NCBI GenBank assembly: GCA_029204225.1 | Contig: CM055102.1 | Location: forward strand, 9,065,456-9,129,455 | Direction: 5' to 3' | From: Diphasiastrum complanatum | Taxonomy: Eukaryota > Streptophyta > Lycopodiopsida > Lycopodiales > Lycopodiaceae | DNA length: 64,000 nt | In this document: piece after piece, positions 10,822 to 21,889 of the stretch | Layout of the letters: each line of letters begins with the position of its first letter | How positions within the stretch are numbered: the first letter of the stretch is position 1 | The notes under the pieces: model-generated | Told to the model about the DNA's origin: nothing | Database searches by the model: none | What the model saw: only the letters and a program-made list of their open reading frames with translations | Made by a program: the position numbers and the translations under genes

Positions 10822-13800
10822 CTCCCTCTTCAACTAGTTTTAGCATAGATTTAGAAAGTACACCAAGACTTGTTCTATGCTTGAAAAATAAGTCCTTTCC
10901 CAATGCTTTGGTAAAGATATCAGCCACACATTCCTTTGATGGGACATGTTCAAGCTTGATCTCTTTTGCCAACACTTGTTCTCTCACAAAATGGTAAGCC
11001 ACCTCGATATGTTTGCTCCTTGCATGGAAAACCGGATTGCTTGCTAGACTTTGGGCTGAAAGGTTGTCACAAAAGATGATTGGACTCTCTGAAAAATCCA
11101 GCAAATGAAGCTCCATAATCATCCTCTTGATCCACACCATCTCCTTTGTGCATGATGTCAAAGCTTTGTACTCGGCCTCACTAGAAGAAAGTGATATAGT
11201 TGCTTGTTTCTTCGACATCCATGAGATAGCTCCATCACCTATGAAAATAGCATGTGCATTTATGGATTTTCTATCCATAAGGTCTCCTGCAAAATCTGAA
11301 TCTGAAAAACCAAATAAGTTAGGTGATGAGCCTCTATAAACAATGCCAAAATCTTTTGTTCCCGAGATGTATCTCAAGATCCTCTTTCCTAGTTTCCAAT
11401 GTTCTATGCTAGGATCTTGCATGAATTGGCTTAATCTACCAACACAATAAGATAAATCAGGTCTTGTGATGGTTAGATATATAAGAGAACCTATTAGCTT
11501 CCTATAGAGAGTAATGTCCTCGAAGGATCTTTCATTACCTCTTATAGTTAGCTTTACATGTGATTCCATAGGTGTATCAATAGGATTTGCATCTACCATA
11601 TGAAATCTATTGAGAATAGAAATAGCATACTTCTCTTGTGAAATAAAAGTGATTTGAGAAGTTCTAATTACTTCTATTCCTAAGATATAGCTCAAAAGAC
11701 CAAGATCATGCACTTCAAATTCCTTTTTTAGTGCTTTCTTGATATCTTCTATATCTTCCTTGTTCCCTCCACTTAAAATAATGTCATCCACATAAATTAG
11801 AAGGATTGTAACATCATTAGCACTAATTCTAAAGTAAAGTGAATGATCATACTCACTCATAGTGAAGTTTTGAGAAAGTAGAAAAGAGTTAAGCCTAGCA
11901 TACCAACTCCTTGGTGCTTGCTTAAGACCATACAAACTTTTTTGTAGAAAACACACATGATTAGGCTTGCTATGAGAAACATAGCTCTCGGGTTGCTCCA
12001 TGTAGACTTCCTCTTCAAGATCACCATTCAAGAAAGCATTAGAAATGTCTAATTGCCAAAGATCCCATCCATAAAGAGTTGCAAGGGAAATGATTACTCT
12101 TATGCTCACCATCTTTGCCACGGGTGCAAAGGTTTCCTCATAGTCAATGCCATGCTCTTGAGCATAACCTTTAGCCACCAACCTTGCCTTCAACTTGTTG
12201 ATAGATCCATCTTGATTTGTCTTTACCTTGAAGATCCATTTGCATCCAATTGCACTTTTGCCCTTTGGAAGCTCCACCAATCTCCATGTGTTGTTCTTCA
12301 TAAGTGCTTCAAACTCAAGATCCATTGCTTGGATCCATTCCTCTTCTTGCCTTGCTTCATCTACACATGAAGGTACATCAAAAGAAGTTAGGAAAGCATA
12401 GTTGGATCCATCCACCACTTGCTTACCTTTGCCATCATAAGTGAGCCTTGAGGGTTTCACTTTATGCCTTGGAGTTCTCCTTGGAATTTGACTTGAAGAG
12501 GCTTCTTCAACATCCACATCCAATGTGTCATCAACTCCATTGTCATCAAGCACATTAGTTGCAACAACACCATCATCACTTGAAACAACTTTTGGAATGT
12601 TACCTTCATCAAAAATGACATCCCTACTTGTGAACACTTTCTTGATTGAAGGAACATAAATCCTATATGCTTTGCTTACTTCACTATAACCAACAAAAAT
12701 GCCCTTTCTTGAAGATGGATCCTCCTTAGTTCTATCATCAAGAGTAATGTTGAAGTAGCAAATGCATCCAAAAGTTCTTAGAAACTTGACATTAGGCTTC
12801 GTACCAAACAAAGCTTCAAAAGGGGTTTTTCCTTCCAATACAACACTTGGCCATCTATTGCATAGGAAATTTGCACACAACAAAGCATCACTCCAAAAAG
12901 GTTTAGGAAGATTAGCATTCAATCTCATTGCCTTTGCACTCTCACACAAGGTTCTATTCTTCCTCTCGGCCACTCCATTTTGTTGTGGTGTTCTTGGACA
13001 TGTGTACTCCCTCTTGATCCCATGCTCATCGCAAAAGGCTTTGAATTTGTTAGAAATGTATTCACCACCATTGTCGCTCCTCAAGCATTTGATTTTGGTT
13101 GTAAATTGAGTCTCAATAGCAACTTTGAACTTGACAAACACATCAAACACCTCATCCTTGCTCTTTAGTAGATAAACCCAACAAAATCTACTAAAATCAT
13201 CAATGAAAGTTACATACATCTTAGCACCTCCATTGCTAATTGTAGTAACACCATGAATATCCGAATGCAAGAGAGAAAAAGGCATCTTAGATCTAGATAT
13301 AGATCTAGTATATGGCAATCTATGTGATTTAGACAAAGCACATTCTTCACAAACATGATTCAAGCAAGTAAGAGACTTGGGAAGTCCCCTTACTACCTCC
13401 TTTTTGGCTATTACCTCCAAGGCCTTGTAGTTGAGATGTCCCATCCTTTTATGCCATACCTCTTGAATTGACATTTGTTCATTTGCCATGCATCCAACTT
13501 GGTTAGCAACAACACATGCATCAAGCTTGAACAATTTCCCTTGCCTTTTCCCTTTTGCAATGATACTACACCCCTTTTTGATCAAGCAAGCATCACCATC
13601 AAACTCAACTTTGAATCCTTTGTCAAGCATTTGGCTTACACTAAGTAAGTTCTTGGTAATGGATGGAATGAGCAAAACATCTTTCAATTCTATATTCCTA
13701 TTTGTAGAAAGTGAAATAGGAATTGTGCCAATCCCCTTGATTGCACACTCACCATCATTTGCGGTATAGATTACCTTCCTATCACCATCAAATGCCATTA

Positions 13801-14767
13801 AAGATGAAAAATACTCTTTATGATATGTCATATGAGAAGTGGCTCCACTATCAATCCACCAAGGATCAATGTCTCCATGATTAGCCAACAAGCAAGATGA
13901 CATAACAAAAGCATCATTTGAAAGAAGCTCATCCCCACCCTCATCAATAGTTAGATTGGTTTGCTTTTCCCCTTGATCCCTCTTTTTCTTAAAACAATCA
14001 CTAGCAAAATGCCCTTTGACTCCACAATAGAAACATTTTAGCTTAGATCTATCCTTCTTTTTGCCAAAAGTAGAGTGCTCACCTTGGTCTTGCCCTTTAG
14101 ACCAATTGCTTTTACCTTTGCCCTTGAACTTGCCTTTAGAGAACATTGCCTCCTCTTCTCCTCCTTGAGATGTAGAAGATGCTCCCACTCTTGCTTGCAA
14201 CCTGAATTCTTCAGCCAACAAGACCTCTTGCAAGTCTCCAACACTTGGTAAACATTTTTGGATAGCATAACTTTGAACAAGATTAGCATGATCATCCAAC
14301 AAGCCATTGAGAATCACTTGAACAAGCTCCTCATTATTTATGCCATCATTAATGCATGCTAACTCATCATTCAATGCTTTAACTCTCAAAACAAAAGCAT
14401 GTCCATTCTCACTCTTCTTTTGCATACAAGAAAAGATTTGCCTTCTTAAAGTCAACACTCTAGAAGTAGACTTGGATTCATAAACCTTCTTCAAGGCTTC
14501 CCAAGCTTCACTAGATGATGTGCACTTACCAACCTCTTTGATAAGCTCATTTGTCACATTCATCTTGATCATGTGAAGGGCTTTCTTTGCCCTCTTGTCA
14601 TACCTCAATTGTTCTTGAGGTGCCAAAGGTCTCTCCTCCACACCTACAACAATATCCATCAACTCATTCATCTCAAGCAAAGACTCCATCCTTACTTTCC
14701 AAGTAGAATAGTTGAGGGAGGTAAGCCTATCATTGCTTTCCAACATGTAGCCTCCATTTGTAGCCAT
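10817..14767 (-). CDS. Copia Gag-Pol polyprotein of element B, full length
   Basis: This 1316-residue polyprotein supplies every protein for Copia replication: capsid, protease, integrase and RT/RNase H, acting in cytoplasmic particles and, for integrase, in the nucleus. Residues 1-200 are Gag with WKVRMESLLE. The CCHC knuckle uses C245, C248, H253 and C258. The protease site is D306-S-G. The integrase zinc site uses H439, H444, C473 and C476, and its DD35E triad is D503, D565 and E601. RT spans about 825-1070 with YVDD at 992-995. RNase H carries D1156, E1197 and D1234. It ends VEEGV, with the stop inside the LTR. The ATG at 14767 is chosen because related elements start at the same point (MATNGG/MASNGG). 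Gag and Pol share one frame. I see no defect. Confidence 0.95.
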   Translation of the reverse strand: MATNGGYMLESNDRLTSLNYSTWKVRMESLLEMNELMDIVVGVEERPLAPQEQLRYDKRAKKALHMIKMNVTNELIKEVGKCTSSSEAWEALKKVYESKSTSRVLTLRRQIFSCMQKKSENGHAFVLRVKALNDELACINDGINNEELVQVILNGLLDDHANLVQSYAIQKCLPSVGDLQEVLLAEEFRLQARVGASSTSQGGEEEAMFSKGKFKGKGKSNWSKGQDQGEHSTFGKKKDRSKLKCFYCGVKGHFASDCFKKKRDQGEKQTNLTIDEGGDELLSNDAFVMSSCLLANHGDIDPWWIDSGATSHMTYHKEYFSSLMAFDGDRKVIYTANDGECAIKGIGTIPISLSTNRNIELKDVLLIPSITKNLLSVSQMLDKGFKVEFDGDACLIKKGCSIIAKGKRQGKLFKLDACVVANQVGCMANEQMSIQEVWHKRMGHLNYKALEVIAKKEVVRGLPKSLTCLNHVCEECALSKSHRLPYTRSISRSKMPFSLLHSDIHGVTTISNGGAKMYVTFIDDFSRFCWVYLLKSKDEVFDVFVKFKVAIETQFTTKIKCLRSDNGGEYISNKFKAFCDEHGIKREYTCPRTPQQNGVAERKNRTLCESAKAMRLNANLPKPFWSDALLCANFLCNRWPSVVLEGKTPFEALFGTKPNVKFLRTFGCICYFNITLDDRTKEDPSSRKGIFVGYSEVSKAYRIYVPSIKKVFTSRDVIFDEGNIPKVVSSDDGVVATNVLDDNGVDDTLDVDVEEASSSQIPRRTPRHKVKPSRLTYDGKGKQVVDGSNYAFLTSFDVPSCVDEARQEEEWIQAMDLEFEALMKNNTWRLVELPKGKSAIGCKWIFKVKTNQDGSINKLKARLVAKGYAQEHGIDYEETFAPVAKMVSIRVIISLATLYGWDLWQLDISNAFLNGDLEEEVYMEQPESYVSHSKPNHVCFLQKSLYGLKQAPRSWYARLNSFLLSQNFTMSEYDHSLYFRISANDVTILLIYVDDIILSGGNKEDIEDIKKALKKEFEVHDLGLLSYILGIEVIRTSQITFISQEKYAISILNRFHMVDANPIDTPMESHVKLTIRGNERSFEDITLYRKLIGSLIYLTITRPDLSYCVGRLSQFMQDPSIEHWKLGKRILRYISGTKDFGIVYRGSSPNLFGFSDSDFAGDLMDRKSINAHAIFIGDGAISWMSKKQATISLSSSEAEYKALTSCTKEMVWIKRMIMELHLLDFSESPIIFCDNLSAQSLASNPVFHARSKHIEVAYHFVREQVLAKEIKLEHVPSKECVADIFTKALGKDLFFKHRTSLGVLSKSMLKLVEEGV
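10822..10831 (-). other. Polypurine tract of B
   Basis: On the minus strand GAAGAGGGAG directly precedes the 3' LTR. The same tract sits at the same place in C and D. It would prime second-strand DNA synthesis. Confidence 0.9.
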
Positions 14768-15364
14768 GTTGCAATGATTGATCTCTGATCTTTGACCTGT
14801 TCCAATGCACTAAGCACTCTCTTGAATCAACAAATGAAACACAAGAAGAAATCACAAAGATTTGGAACCTAAAACCTTACTTTTTCTCTCTTTTCCTCAC
14901 TTTTTCCTTAATTTTAGCCACTAGTTTTATGATTTCTTGATCAAACCAAGACCAAACCTCAATATACTTGCTTTTCCCTCACTCCTAAGATTGAAATACA
15001 CTCTTGAATCATTCAGCAAACTGAAAATCAGAGGGTTACATCAATTTTGAAGTTTTTGACATGAAGAAGCAAGAAATTGAATCAAAAAACTATATGCTAG
15101 AATGGAAAACTAATAGGATCTTGTTGGATCTTGCATCTCCCTCTTTCCAAAACAATTTTTGTCTCCTTATTCTGATAAGTACAGAGGGAATTCGCCCTAC
15201 TTCAATTGAAATGCATACAAATGATGTTTTGATCACAAAGATCCAATTTCTACACATAAATCAACAAGATTTTTAGCTAGAAACTTGATTGGAATGCTAC
15301 AAAAGCAAACTCGCCCACAAATCTCTTCTAAATCTGGCAAAACCTGCACATTTGGCCGCCTAAT
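14768..15364 (-). other. Untranslated leader of B
   Basis: About 600 bp of AT-rich sequence between the primer site and the gag start. No frame of note and no clear internal repeat. It presumably carries the packaging and dimer signals. Confidence 0.6.
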
Positions 15365-15376
15365 GCTCTGATACCA
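15365..15376 (-). other. Primer binding site of B (initiator tRNA-Met)
   Basis: The minus strand reads TGGTATCAGAGC, directly adjoining the 5' LTR at 15377. Confidence 0.95.
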
Positions 15377-16029
15377 TGTGAAAAACTCAGATCCAAAAGA
15401 TGCTAAAGTTTCATAAAGATCTTGGCCATGGAAGTTATGCACATCTAGATTGAAAAAATGATAGAAATTGTGATGTTAAGCATACTAAACATCAACTAAA
15501 CATCAAAATCTGATCATAAGCTTCCACAAACAGAAACTTGCTGTCCCTGTCCGTACTTCAGAGCCTACAACCTGCATTTCACACGTGTGAAGCCATAGCA
15601 ACAAAGAAATCACAATTCTAGTGGCTAGAATGCAAGATATGAACAAAAAAGTGAGAGAGAAGAAGATGGACCTTCAAAGAGCATAACATTCATTCAATAG
15701 AATGAAAATGAGATGTGTACATACTCGTGGAGATGGCTATTTATAGCAGCCATAGTGCCTCTTGGCCACTTGTCTTATGATAGGCTAAAATTGGGGTCCA
15801 ATAGGATTCACCCATATACCTAGAAATTTGGTCAAATAGGAATGCACCAAATTATGAGCCAATAGAAGAGCTCCACACTCGACCTCCTCTAATTAATGTG
15901 ACCTCAAAAGTAGTGTACACATACTTTGGGCCTCTACATACATGTATGAACCTATCTCTAACTTTTATTTGGCCATAGGCCTACAAAATCTCAAGTTAGG
16001 AAAATACTACTAGTTGACAATTTTTCACA
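15377..16029 (-). repeat. 5' LTR of B
   Basis: 653 bp, identical by eye to the 3' LTR. As the 5' copy it holds the active promoter; the minus-strand TATA box is at 15737-15745. Confidence 0.95.
15737..15745 (-). promoter_or_regulatory. TATA box of the B 5' LTR
   Basis: The minus strand reads TATAAATAG, a near-consensus plant TATA box, about 285 bp from the outer LTR end. It would set the transcript start roughly 30 bp further down. Confidence 0.7.
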
Positions 16030-16034
16030 TTCTT
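16030..16034. other. Target-site duplication TTCTT, right side of B
   Basis: Second copy of the 5-bp duplication flanking B; the interrupted C LTR resumes at 16035. Confidence 0.95.
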
Positions 16035-16150
16035 TGCATTCTAGGTAGCATAGAATGTGTTGCCAATTCCTAGCTTATGTAGTTTGGAGTGCAAGCATTC
16101 AAGCCAATGATCTTGGAGTTTAGATCCACTTAGGATCTGTATTTTTCACA

Positions 16151-16162
16151 TGGTATCAGAGC
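16151..16162 (+). other. Primer binding site of C (initiator tRNA-Met)
   Basis: TGGTATCAGAGC directly follows the C 5' LTR end ATTTTTCACA. Confidence 0.95.
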
Positions 16163-17322
16163 TGGTTGGCTTCTATTTACAGTAAGTATTCCATTTTTGG
16201 TGATATTTGGATGTTTGATCAAGTTCTAGCATGATTTTGCATTGCTTTGTTGATCAAATCTTACTAACCTTTGTTTTGTGAGTTGAACTTGTGGATCAAA
16301 AGCATATTTCAGGTCTATTGAAGATCAGAGGCTGAAAAGAAACTATTTTGGATCAGATCATAACACCTAATCATTTGTGATTGTGAGGCTTGTGCATATT
16401 CAATACTAACAATGTTCTTTTCAATCCTATTGTTGACAATCTCCATTCTTGGATGAACACTCTCCTTAAGTGGATGAAACTTCTCCTTAAGTGGATGACA
16501 AATGCTCTTTTGAGTAAGTTGTAATTCTCCTAAAGGCTGAGCAAAGCTCCCATTTGGATGAAAGATCCCCTTTTTTGGGTGAACATATTGTAAGCTCCAT
16601 TGTGAAGAGCATATTGTAAAGATTGTCATCAATTTTGGCATAAATTTTGGTGTACTTTGTTGAGCATGTAAGTAACTCTCCTTATGTAATTTGATTGGAG
16701 CATTTGCTGGAAGGTGTTAACCATTATGCAAGTGTGTTTTCAGGTTCTTAACAGGTTGAGGAACATTCTCATGTGAAGTGATCTTAGATCTACATCTAAA
16801 CACCAAGATTTGACAAGATAGTGAAGCTAGTCTTGTGATTCACTAAGTGTGCTCATTCATTCACCTCTAAATCTTGTATTTATCACTTGCTGGAGTTTAT
16901 AAACTTTTAGAAGTGTGGTTTACATGTGGTTTTACAGGTTGAATCAATATCTTAGTGTGTTGATCATATGTTGATCAAGTTTGTTCATTACTAGGTAATC
17001 TTGGCATCCTAGTTTTGGGTATTTTCTAAGAATGCAAGTAACTCTTCACACCATAACTTGATTTGGTCACTTGCTGGAAAGTTTGAGAGCTTAAGCAAGA
17101 GTGTGTTCAGGTTGGTTTGATTTTGTAATCCATTCTTAGTGTGTGCAAAGTGTTGCATGTGTTTCAATCTTCCTTTCTATGCTTGGAAACCATCTAGGTT
17201 CAAGATAGAAGTGTTTTAGGGTCCTAAATCTTCATAGATCTCTTTATCTATCATTTGTTGAGAGAAAAGTGAGTGCTAAGTGCTTTAGGACAAAACCTAA
17301 AAGTTGAAGAAACATTAGAATC
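16163..17322 (+). other. Untranslated leader of C with a ~184-bp imperfect tandem repeat
   Basis: This leader is almost twice as long as that of B. The motif TTGCTGGA recurs at about 16704, 16887 and 17071, a spacing of 183-184 bp. Each time it is followed by a diverged stretch with AAGTGTG/AGAGTGTG and then CAGGTT. I read this as three decayed copies of a tandem unit. No coding sequence is evident. Role unknown; leader length and structure could affect translation or packaging. Confidence 0.6.
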
Positions 17323-20300
17323 ATGGCTTCCAATGGTGGGATCATGCTAGAGTCTAGTGAAAGGTTGAGTTCATCAAACTACTCTACTTGGAAAGTGAGG
17401 ATGGAGTCCTTACTTGAGTTGAATGAACTCATGGACATAGTTGCAGAAATTGAAGAGAGACCTCTCACACTTCAAGAGCAACAAAGGTTTGATAAGAAGG
17501 CCAAAAGGGCTCTTCATATCATTAAAATGAATGTTACAAATGAACTTCTCAAGGAAGTTGGAAAGTGTCAAAGTGCAAGTGAGGCATGGAATGCCTTAAA
17601 GAAGCTCTTTGAATCAAAGTCCACATCTAGGGTATTGACCCTAAGGAGACAAATATTTTCTAGTAGGCAAAGAGAGGGTGAAAGTGCTCATGCATTTATC
17701 TTGAGAGTTAAGTCCCTAAGTGATGATTTAGCATGCATTGATGAGAACATAAAAGATGGTGAAATAGTCCAAGTTATGTTGAATGGTTTGCTAAATGAAC
17801 ATGCTAACCTTGTGCAAAGTTTTGCCATTCAAAGAGTCTTGCCAAGTGTGGTTGACTTGCAAGAAATCTTATTGGCTGAAGAACATAGGTTACAATCAAA
17901 GCTTGATGGTGCATCCTTGCAAGGTGGAGGTGAAGAGGCTTTCTTCACAAAAGGCAAATTCAAGGGCAAAGGTAAAGGCAAAGGGAAATGGTCCAAAGGT
18001 GGTAACTTTGATCATGATGATCACTCTTCCTCTTCCTCTTCTACTAAGAACAATAAGTCAAAGTTCAAGTGCTTTTATTGTGGGATAAAAGGTCATTTTG
18101 CAAATGAATGTTATAAGAAGAAAAGAGAGCAAGGAGAGAGGCAAGGAAATCTTACAATAGATGAGGAAGAACATAACACATGTGAATCACTTGTTATGAC
18201 TTCAAGTTTGTTAGCCAACATAGATGATAATGATCCTTGGTGGATTGATAGTGGAGCCTCATCTCACATGACAAGACATAAGGAATACTTTACATCCTTA
18301 TTGTCTTATGAGGGAGAAGGTAACATCATCTACACTGCAAATGATGGTCAATGTGACATCAAAGGCATAGGCACTATTCCTATTTCCCTTTCAACAAATA
18401 GGAAAGCAAATCTTGAAAATGTTTTGTACATTCCTTCAATCACTAAGAATTTGCTTAGTGTAAGTCAAATGATTGACAAAGGACTTGATGTGGAGTTCAT
18501 TGGAGATGCATGTTTGATAAGTAAATGTGGATCCTTGATTGCTCAAGGTAGGAGGCATGGTAAACTTTTCAAGCTTGATGCATGTGTGATCTCTAATCAT
18601 GAAGGATGTATGGCTAGGGAGCAATTGACAAACCAAGAAGTTTGGCACAAGAGGTTGGGCCATCCCAACTTCAAATCTTTGGAGGTAATGGCAAAGAAAG
18701 AGCTTGTTCTTGGTCTCCCTAAAAGTCTTGTTGCAAACAATAGTGTTTGTGAACATTGTGCCTTGTCCAAATCTCATAGACTTGCTTATTCTAGATCTAC
18801 TTCTAGATCTAAAGAAGCTTTTCAACTTGTGCATTCTGATATTCATTCTTCTAGTACAACTAGCAATGGTGGGGCAAAGATGTATGCAACTTTCATTGAT
18901 GACTTTAGTAGGTATACTTGGATCTATCTTCTTAAAAGTAAGGATGAAGTGTTTGCTGCATTTGTCAAGTTCAAGAATGAAATGGAAAACCAATTCAATA
19001 CAAAGATCAAATGCTTAAGATCTGATAATGGAGGGGAATACACCTCAAATAGGTTCAAAGACTTTTGTATAGCACATGGGATTAAGAGGGAGATGTCTAG
19101 TCCTAGGACTCCACAACAGAATGGAGTGGCCGAGAGGAAGAATAGAACCCTTTGTGAATGTGCCAAGGCAATGAGACTACATGCTAATCTTGCTAAGTCT
19201 TTTTGGGGGGAAGCTTTAGCATGTGCTAACTATCTATGTAATAGATGGACAAGTGCTTCCTTGGATGGTAAAACTCCTCATGAGGTTCTTTATGGTAGAA
19301 GGCCGAGTGTCAAGCATTGTAGGATCTTTGGATGTACATGTTTTGTCAATATCACACTTGATGATAGAACTAAAGAAGATCCTTCATCAAAGAAGGGTGT
19401 GTTTGTTGGCTATAGTGAAGTAAGCAAGGCTTACAAAGTGTACATTCCTTCTACAAAGAAAGTTGTCATAAGTAGGGATGTCATCTTTCATGAAGAGAAT
19501 GTTTCCAATGTTGTTGATGTTGATGTTGATGTGCCTACTAATCATCATGATGTGCAAGATGTCTTGGATGAAGATGGAGATGCCACTCCAAAGCAAACTT
19601 CAAGGAAGACTCAAAGGCAAAGGGCTAAGCCATCAAGGCTAACCTATGATGAAAAAGGAAAGCAAGTGGTGGACAACTCTAAATTTGCTTTTCTTACCTC
19701 TTTTGATGAACCAACTTGTGTAGGTGAAGCAATTCAAAAGAAGGAATGGATCCAAGCCATGGATCATGAGCATCAAGCACTCATCAAAAGCAACACATGG
19801 AGGTTGGTAAAGCTTCCAAAGGACATGTAAGTGGATCTTCAAGATCAAGACAAATCAAGATGGATCAATCAACAAGTACAAGGCAAGGTTGGTGGCAAAG
19901 GGGTATGCTCAAGAATATGGTATTGACTATGATGAGACCTTTGCACCCGTGGCAAAGATGGTAACTATTCGAATCCTAATCTCTCTTGCAACTCTTTATG
20001 ATTGGGATATGTGGCAAATGGATGTTACTAATGCCCAGATATTTACATGGAGCAACCCGAGGGCTATGTTTCACATGATGAGCCTAATCATGTGTGCTAT
20101 CTCCAAAAGAGTTTGTATGGGCTAAAGCAAGCACCAAGGAGTTGGTATGCTAAGCTCAATTCCTTCTTACTTTCTCAAAATTTTGTTATGAGTGAGTATG
20201 ATCATTCTCTCTACTTTAGATTGAATGAAAATGATATCACTTTACTTTTGATCTATGTTGATGACATTATCTTAAGTAGTGGTAACAATCTAGATATAGA

Positions 20301-21240
20301 TGAAATCAAGATGGCACTCAAAAGAGAGTTTGAAATTCAAGATCTTGGTAAACTTCATTATATCTTAGGAATAGAGATTATTAGAACTTCTAAATCTACA
20401 TTCATATGTCAAGAAAAGTATGTTAACTCTATTCTAAAAAGGTTTCATATGGAAGATTGTAAAGTTGTTTCTACTCCTATGGAATCAAATGTAAAGCTAA
20501 CTACAAGAAGTAATGAAAGATCCTTCAAGGACATTACTCTCTATAGAAAGCTAATAGGATCTCTTATATGGTTAACCATCACAAGACCTGATCTAAGCTT
20601 TGTGGTTGGTAAACTAAGTCAATTTATGCAAGATCCTAGTGAGGCTCATTGGAAGCTAGGAAAGAGAGTACTTAGATACATCTCGGGATCTAGAGATTTT
20701 GGCATCTTGTATGGAGGTACTACACCTAACCTTTGTGGATTTTCAGATTCAGATTTTGCAGGTGATCAAATGGATAGGAAGTCAACAAGTGTCTTTGCAA
20801 TCTATCTTGGAGATGGAGTGGTCTCATGGCTATCAAAGAAGCAACCAACTATCTCTCTATCTTCCACCGAAGCCGAGTACAAGGCATTAACAACATGCAC
20901 CAAGGAGATTCTTTGGATCAAGAGGATGTTATTGGATCTTCACTTGCTGGAACCAGAGAAGACTCCAATCATACTTTGTGATAACCTTTCAGCCCAAAGC
21001 TTGGCAAGCAATCCTGTTTTTCATGCAAGGAGCAAGCACATTGAGATTGCTCACCATTTTGTGAGAGATCAAGTCATTGCCAAAGAGGTGGAGCTTCAAC
21101 ATGTCTCTTCAAAGGAGTGTGTGGCTGATATCTTCACCAAACCATTGGGAAAGGACCTATATTTAATGCATAGATCTAATCTTGGAATGTGCTCAAAGAC
21201 TATGTTGAAACTAGCATCCAATGTTGAAGAGGGAGTGTGA
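17323..21240 (+). pseudogene. Copia Gag-Pol of element C, broken by two small deletions in RT
   Basis: The polyprotein starts at the ATG at 17323 (MASNGGIMLES) and is open for 835 codons: Gag, knuckle CFYCGIKGHFANEC, protease site WWIDSGASSHM, integrase zinc site (WHKRLGHPNF, CEHCALSKSH) and core (HSDIHSS, LRSDNGGEY, PQQNGVAERKNR). A deletion at about 19827 removes a few codons of the RT start (between LPKDM and the TGG ATC TTC codons) and shifts the frame. A second, at about 20037, removes part of the conserved NAFLNGD...YMEQ stretch and shifts it again. After that the frame is open to the end: YVDD, RNase H (GFSDSDFAGD, SSTEAEYKAL, CDNLSAQSLA) and VEEGV. Gag, protease and integrase could still be made as a truncated product; active RT could not. 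Confidence 0.95.
21226..21235 (+). other. Polypurine tract of C
   Basis: GAAGAGGGAG directly precedes the 3' LTR at 21236 and overlaps the last codons of the polyprotein. Confidence 0.9.
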
Positions 21241-21889
21241 AAATTGTCAACATTTCCTAGCTAGTTTGAGGCCTAAATTGGCTAAAATTGTAAATAGTTT
21301 TGGTTCTGGAGTTTTGCACGTGTGAACCAGGCCACAATGTTTTTATTTACTGTATTTTTTCAGTATGATGAAGTGTCAAACTTCATACCCTTCAAAATGA
21401 GACCATTTTGATGTATTTTGGTCATATAAGCCATTTTTAGCTATTTTTCCTATATAGGGAATATCTAGGGTCAAGTACCTTCTAGAGAGAGGAGAGAGAG
21501 TCATCTTCCTCATCCATAAATAGTAGGGAAGTCGTGGAGAACAGGTTGGAGAAACCTTTTGTATGCTTCATTGAGATCAATAGATCATTGTCATTGTTTC
21601 TTCCTCATTGAGAGCATTGTTGTGTGTATTGTCTTCAAGCTATTGTGTATGATCTTAGGTGCTTTCCAAAAGTGGTAGGCTGATGTATTATGGACTGTAT
21701 AATGCTATTTTGGGCCGCACTTGATGTTTATGGAAGTTTCCATTTGTGATAAATGCTTTTTGATCAAGTTCTTTGCATTCTAGGTAGTATAGAATGTGTT
21801 GCCAATTCCTAGCTTATGTAGTTTGGAGTGCAAGCATTCAAGCCAATGATCTTGGAGTTTAGATCCACTTAGGATCTGTATTTTTCACA
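21236..21889 (+). repeat. 3' LTR of C
   Basis: 654 bp, TGTGAAAATTG to TTTTTCACA. Against the 5' LTR I see two substitutions and one single-base deletion. It preserves the empty target site of element B. Confidence 0.95.

Larger units (their letters stand above)
10169..16029 (-). mobile_element. Ty1/Copia LTR retrotransposon B, apparently intact
   Basis: B spans 5861 bp. Its two 653-bp LTRs (10169-10821 and 15377-16029) look identical base for base by eye. Between them lie a tRNA-Met primer site, a leader of about 600 bp, one uninterrupted gag-pol frame of 1316 codons and a polypurine tract touching the 3' LTR. It is flanked by the perfect target duplication TTCTT. All catalytic residues I can check are present. 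B is therefore a very recent insertion and could still be mobile. It sits antisense inside the 5' LTR of the related element C, so it is the youngest event in this region. Confidence 0.97.
9630..16150 (+). repeat. 5' LTR of C, split by the B insertion
   Basis: The LTR occupies 9630-10168 and 16035-16150, 655 bp in total; 10169-16034 is element B plus one copy of its target duplication. It starts TGTGAAAATTG and ends ATTTTTCACA. Candidate TATA boxes are CTATATAGG (about 9844-9852) and CCATAAATAG (9909-9918). A G-box CACGTG lies at 9711-9716, upstream of both. Confidence 0.95.
9630..21889 (+). mobile_element. Ty1/Copia LTR retrotransposon C, complete ends, hosts element B
   Basis: C runs from TGTGAAAATTG at 9630 to TTTTTCACA at 21889 and is flanked by a perfect 5-bp duplication GTTGA. 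Without the inserted B and its extra 5 bp, C is about 6.4 kb: LTR of 655 bp, primer site, leader of 1.16 kb, gag-pol, polypurine tract and LTR of 654 bp. Comparing the two LTRs by eye I found two substitutions and one single-base indel, so insertion was recent. gag-pol is broken twice in the RT region by small deletions, so C cannot make a full polyprotein. C lies in the Gypsy element E on the opposite strand; B later entered C's 5' LTR. Confidence 0.95.

Noticed and set aside
15365-15376. tRNA-Met gene fragments at GCTCTGATACCA / TGGTATCAGAGC sites
   Set aside because: Only the 12 bases of a primer site are present, each next to an LTR; no cloverleaf can be formed.
17323-19830. An intron to explain the break at 19827 in C
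   Set aside because: Comparison with B shows that codons are missing, and the flanking bases do not form an inserted sequence with splice sites; small deletions explain both breaks.
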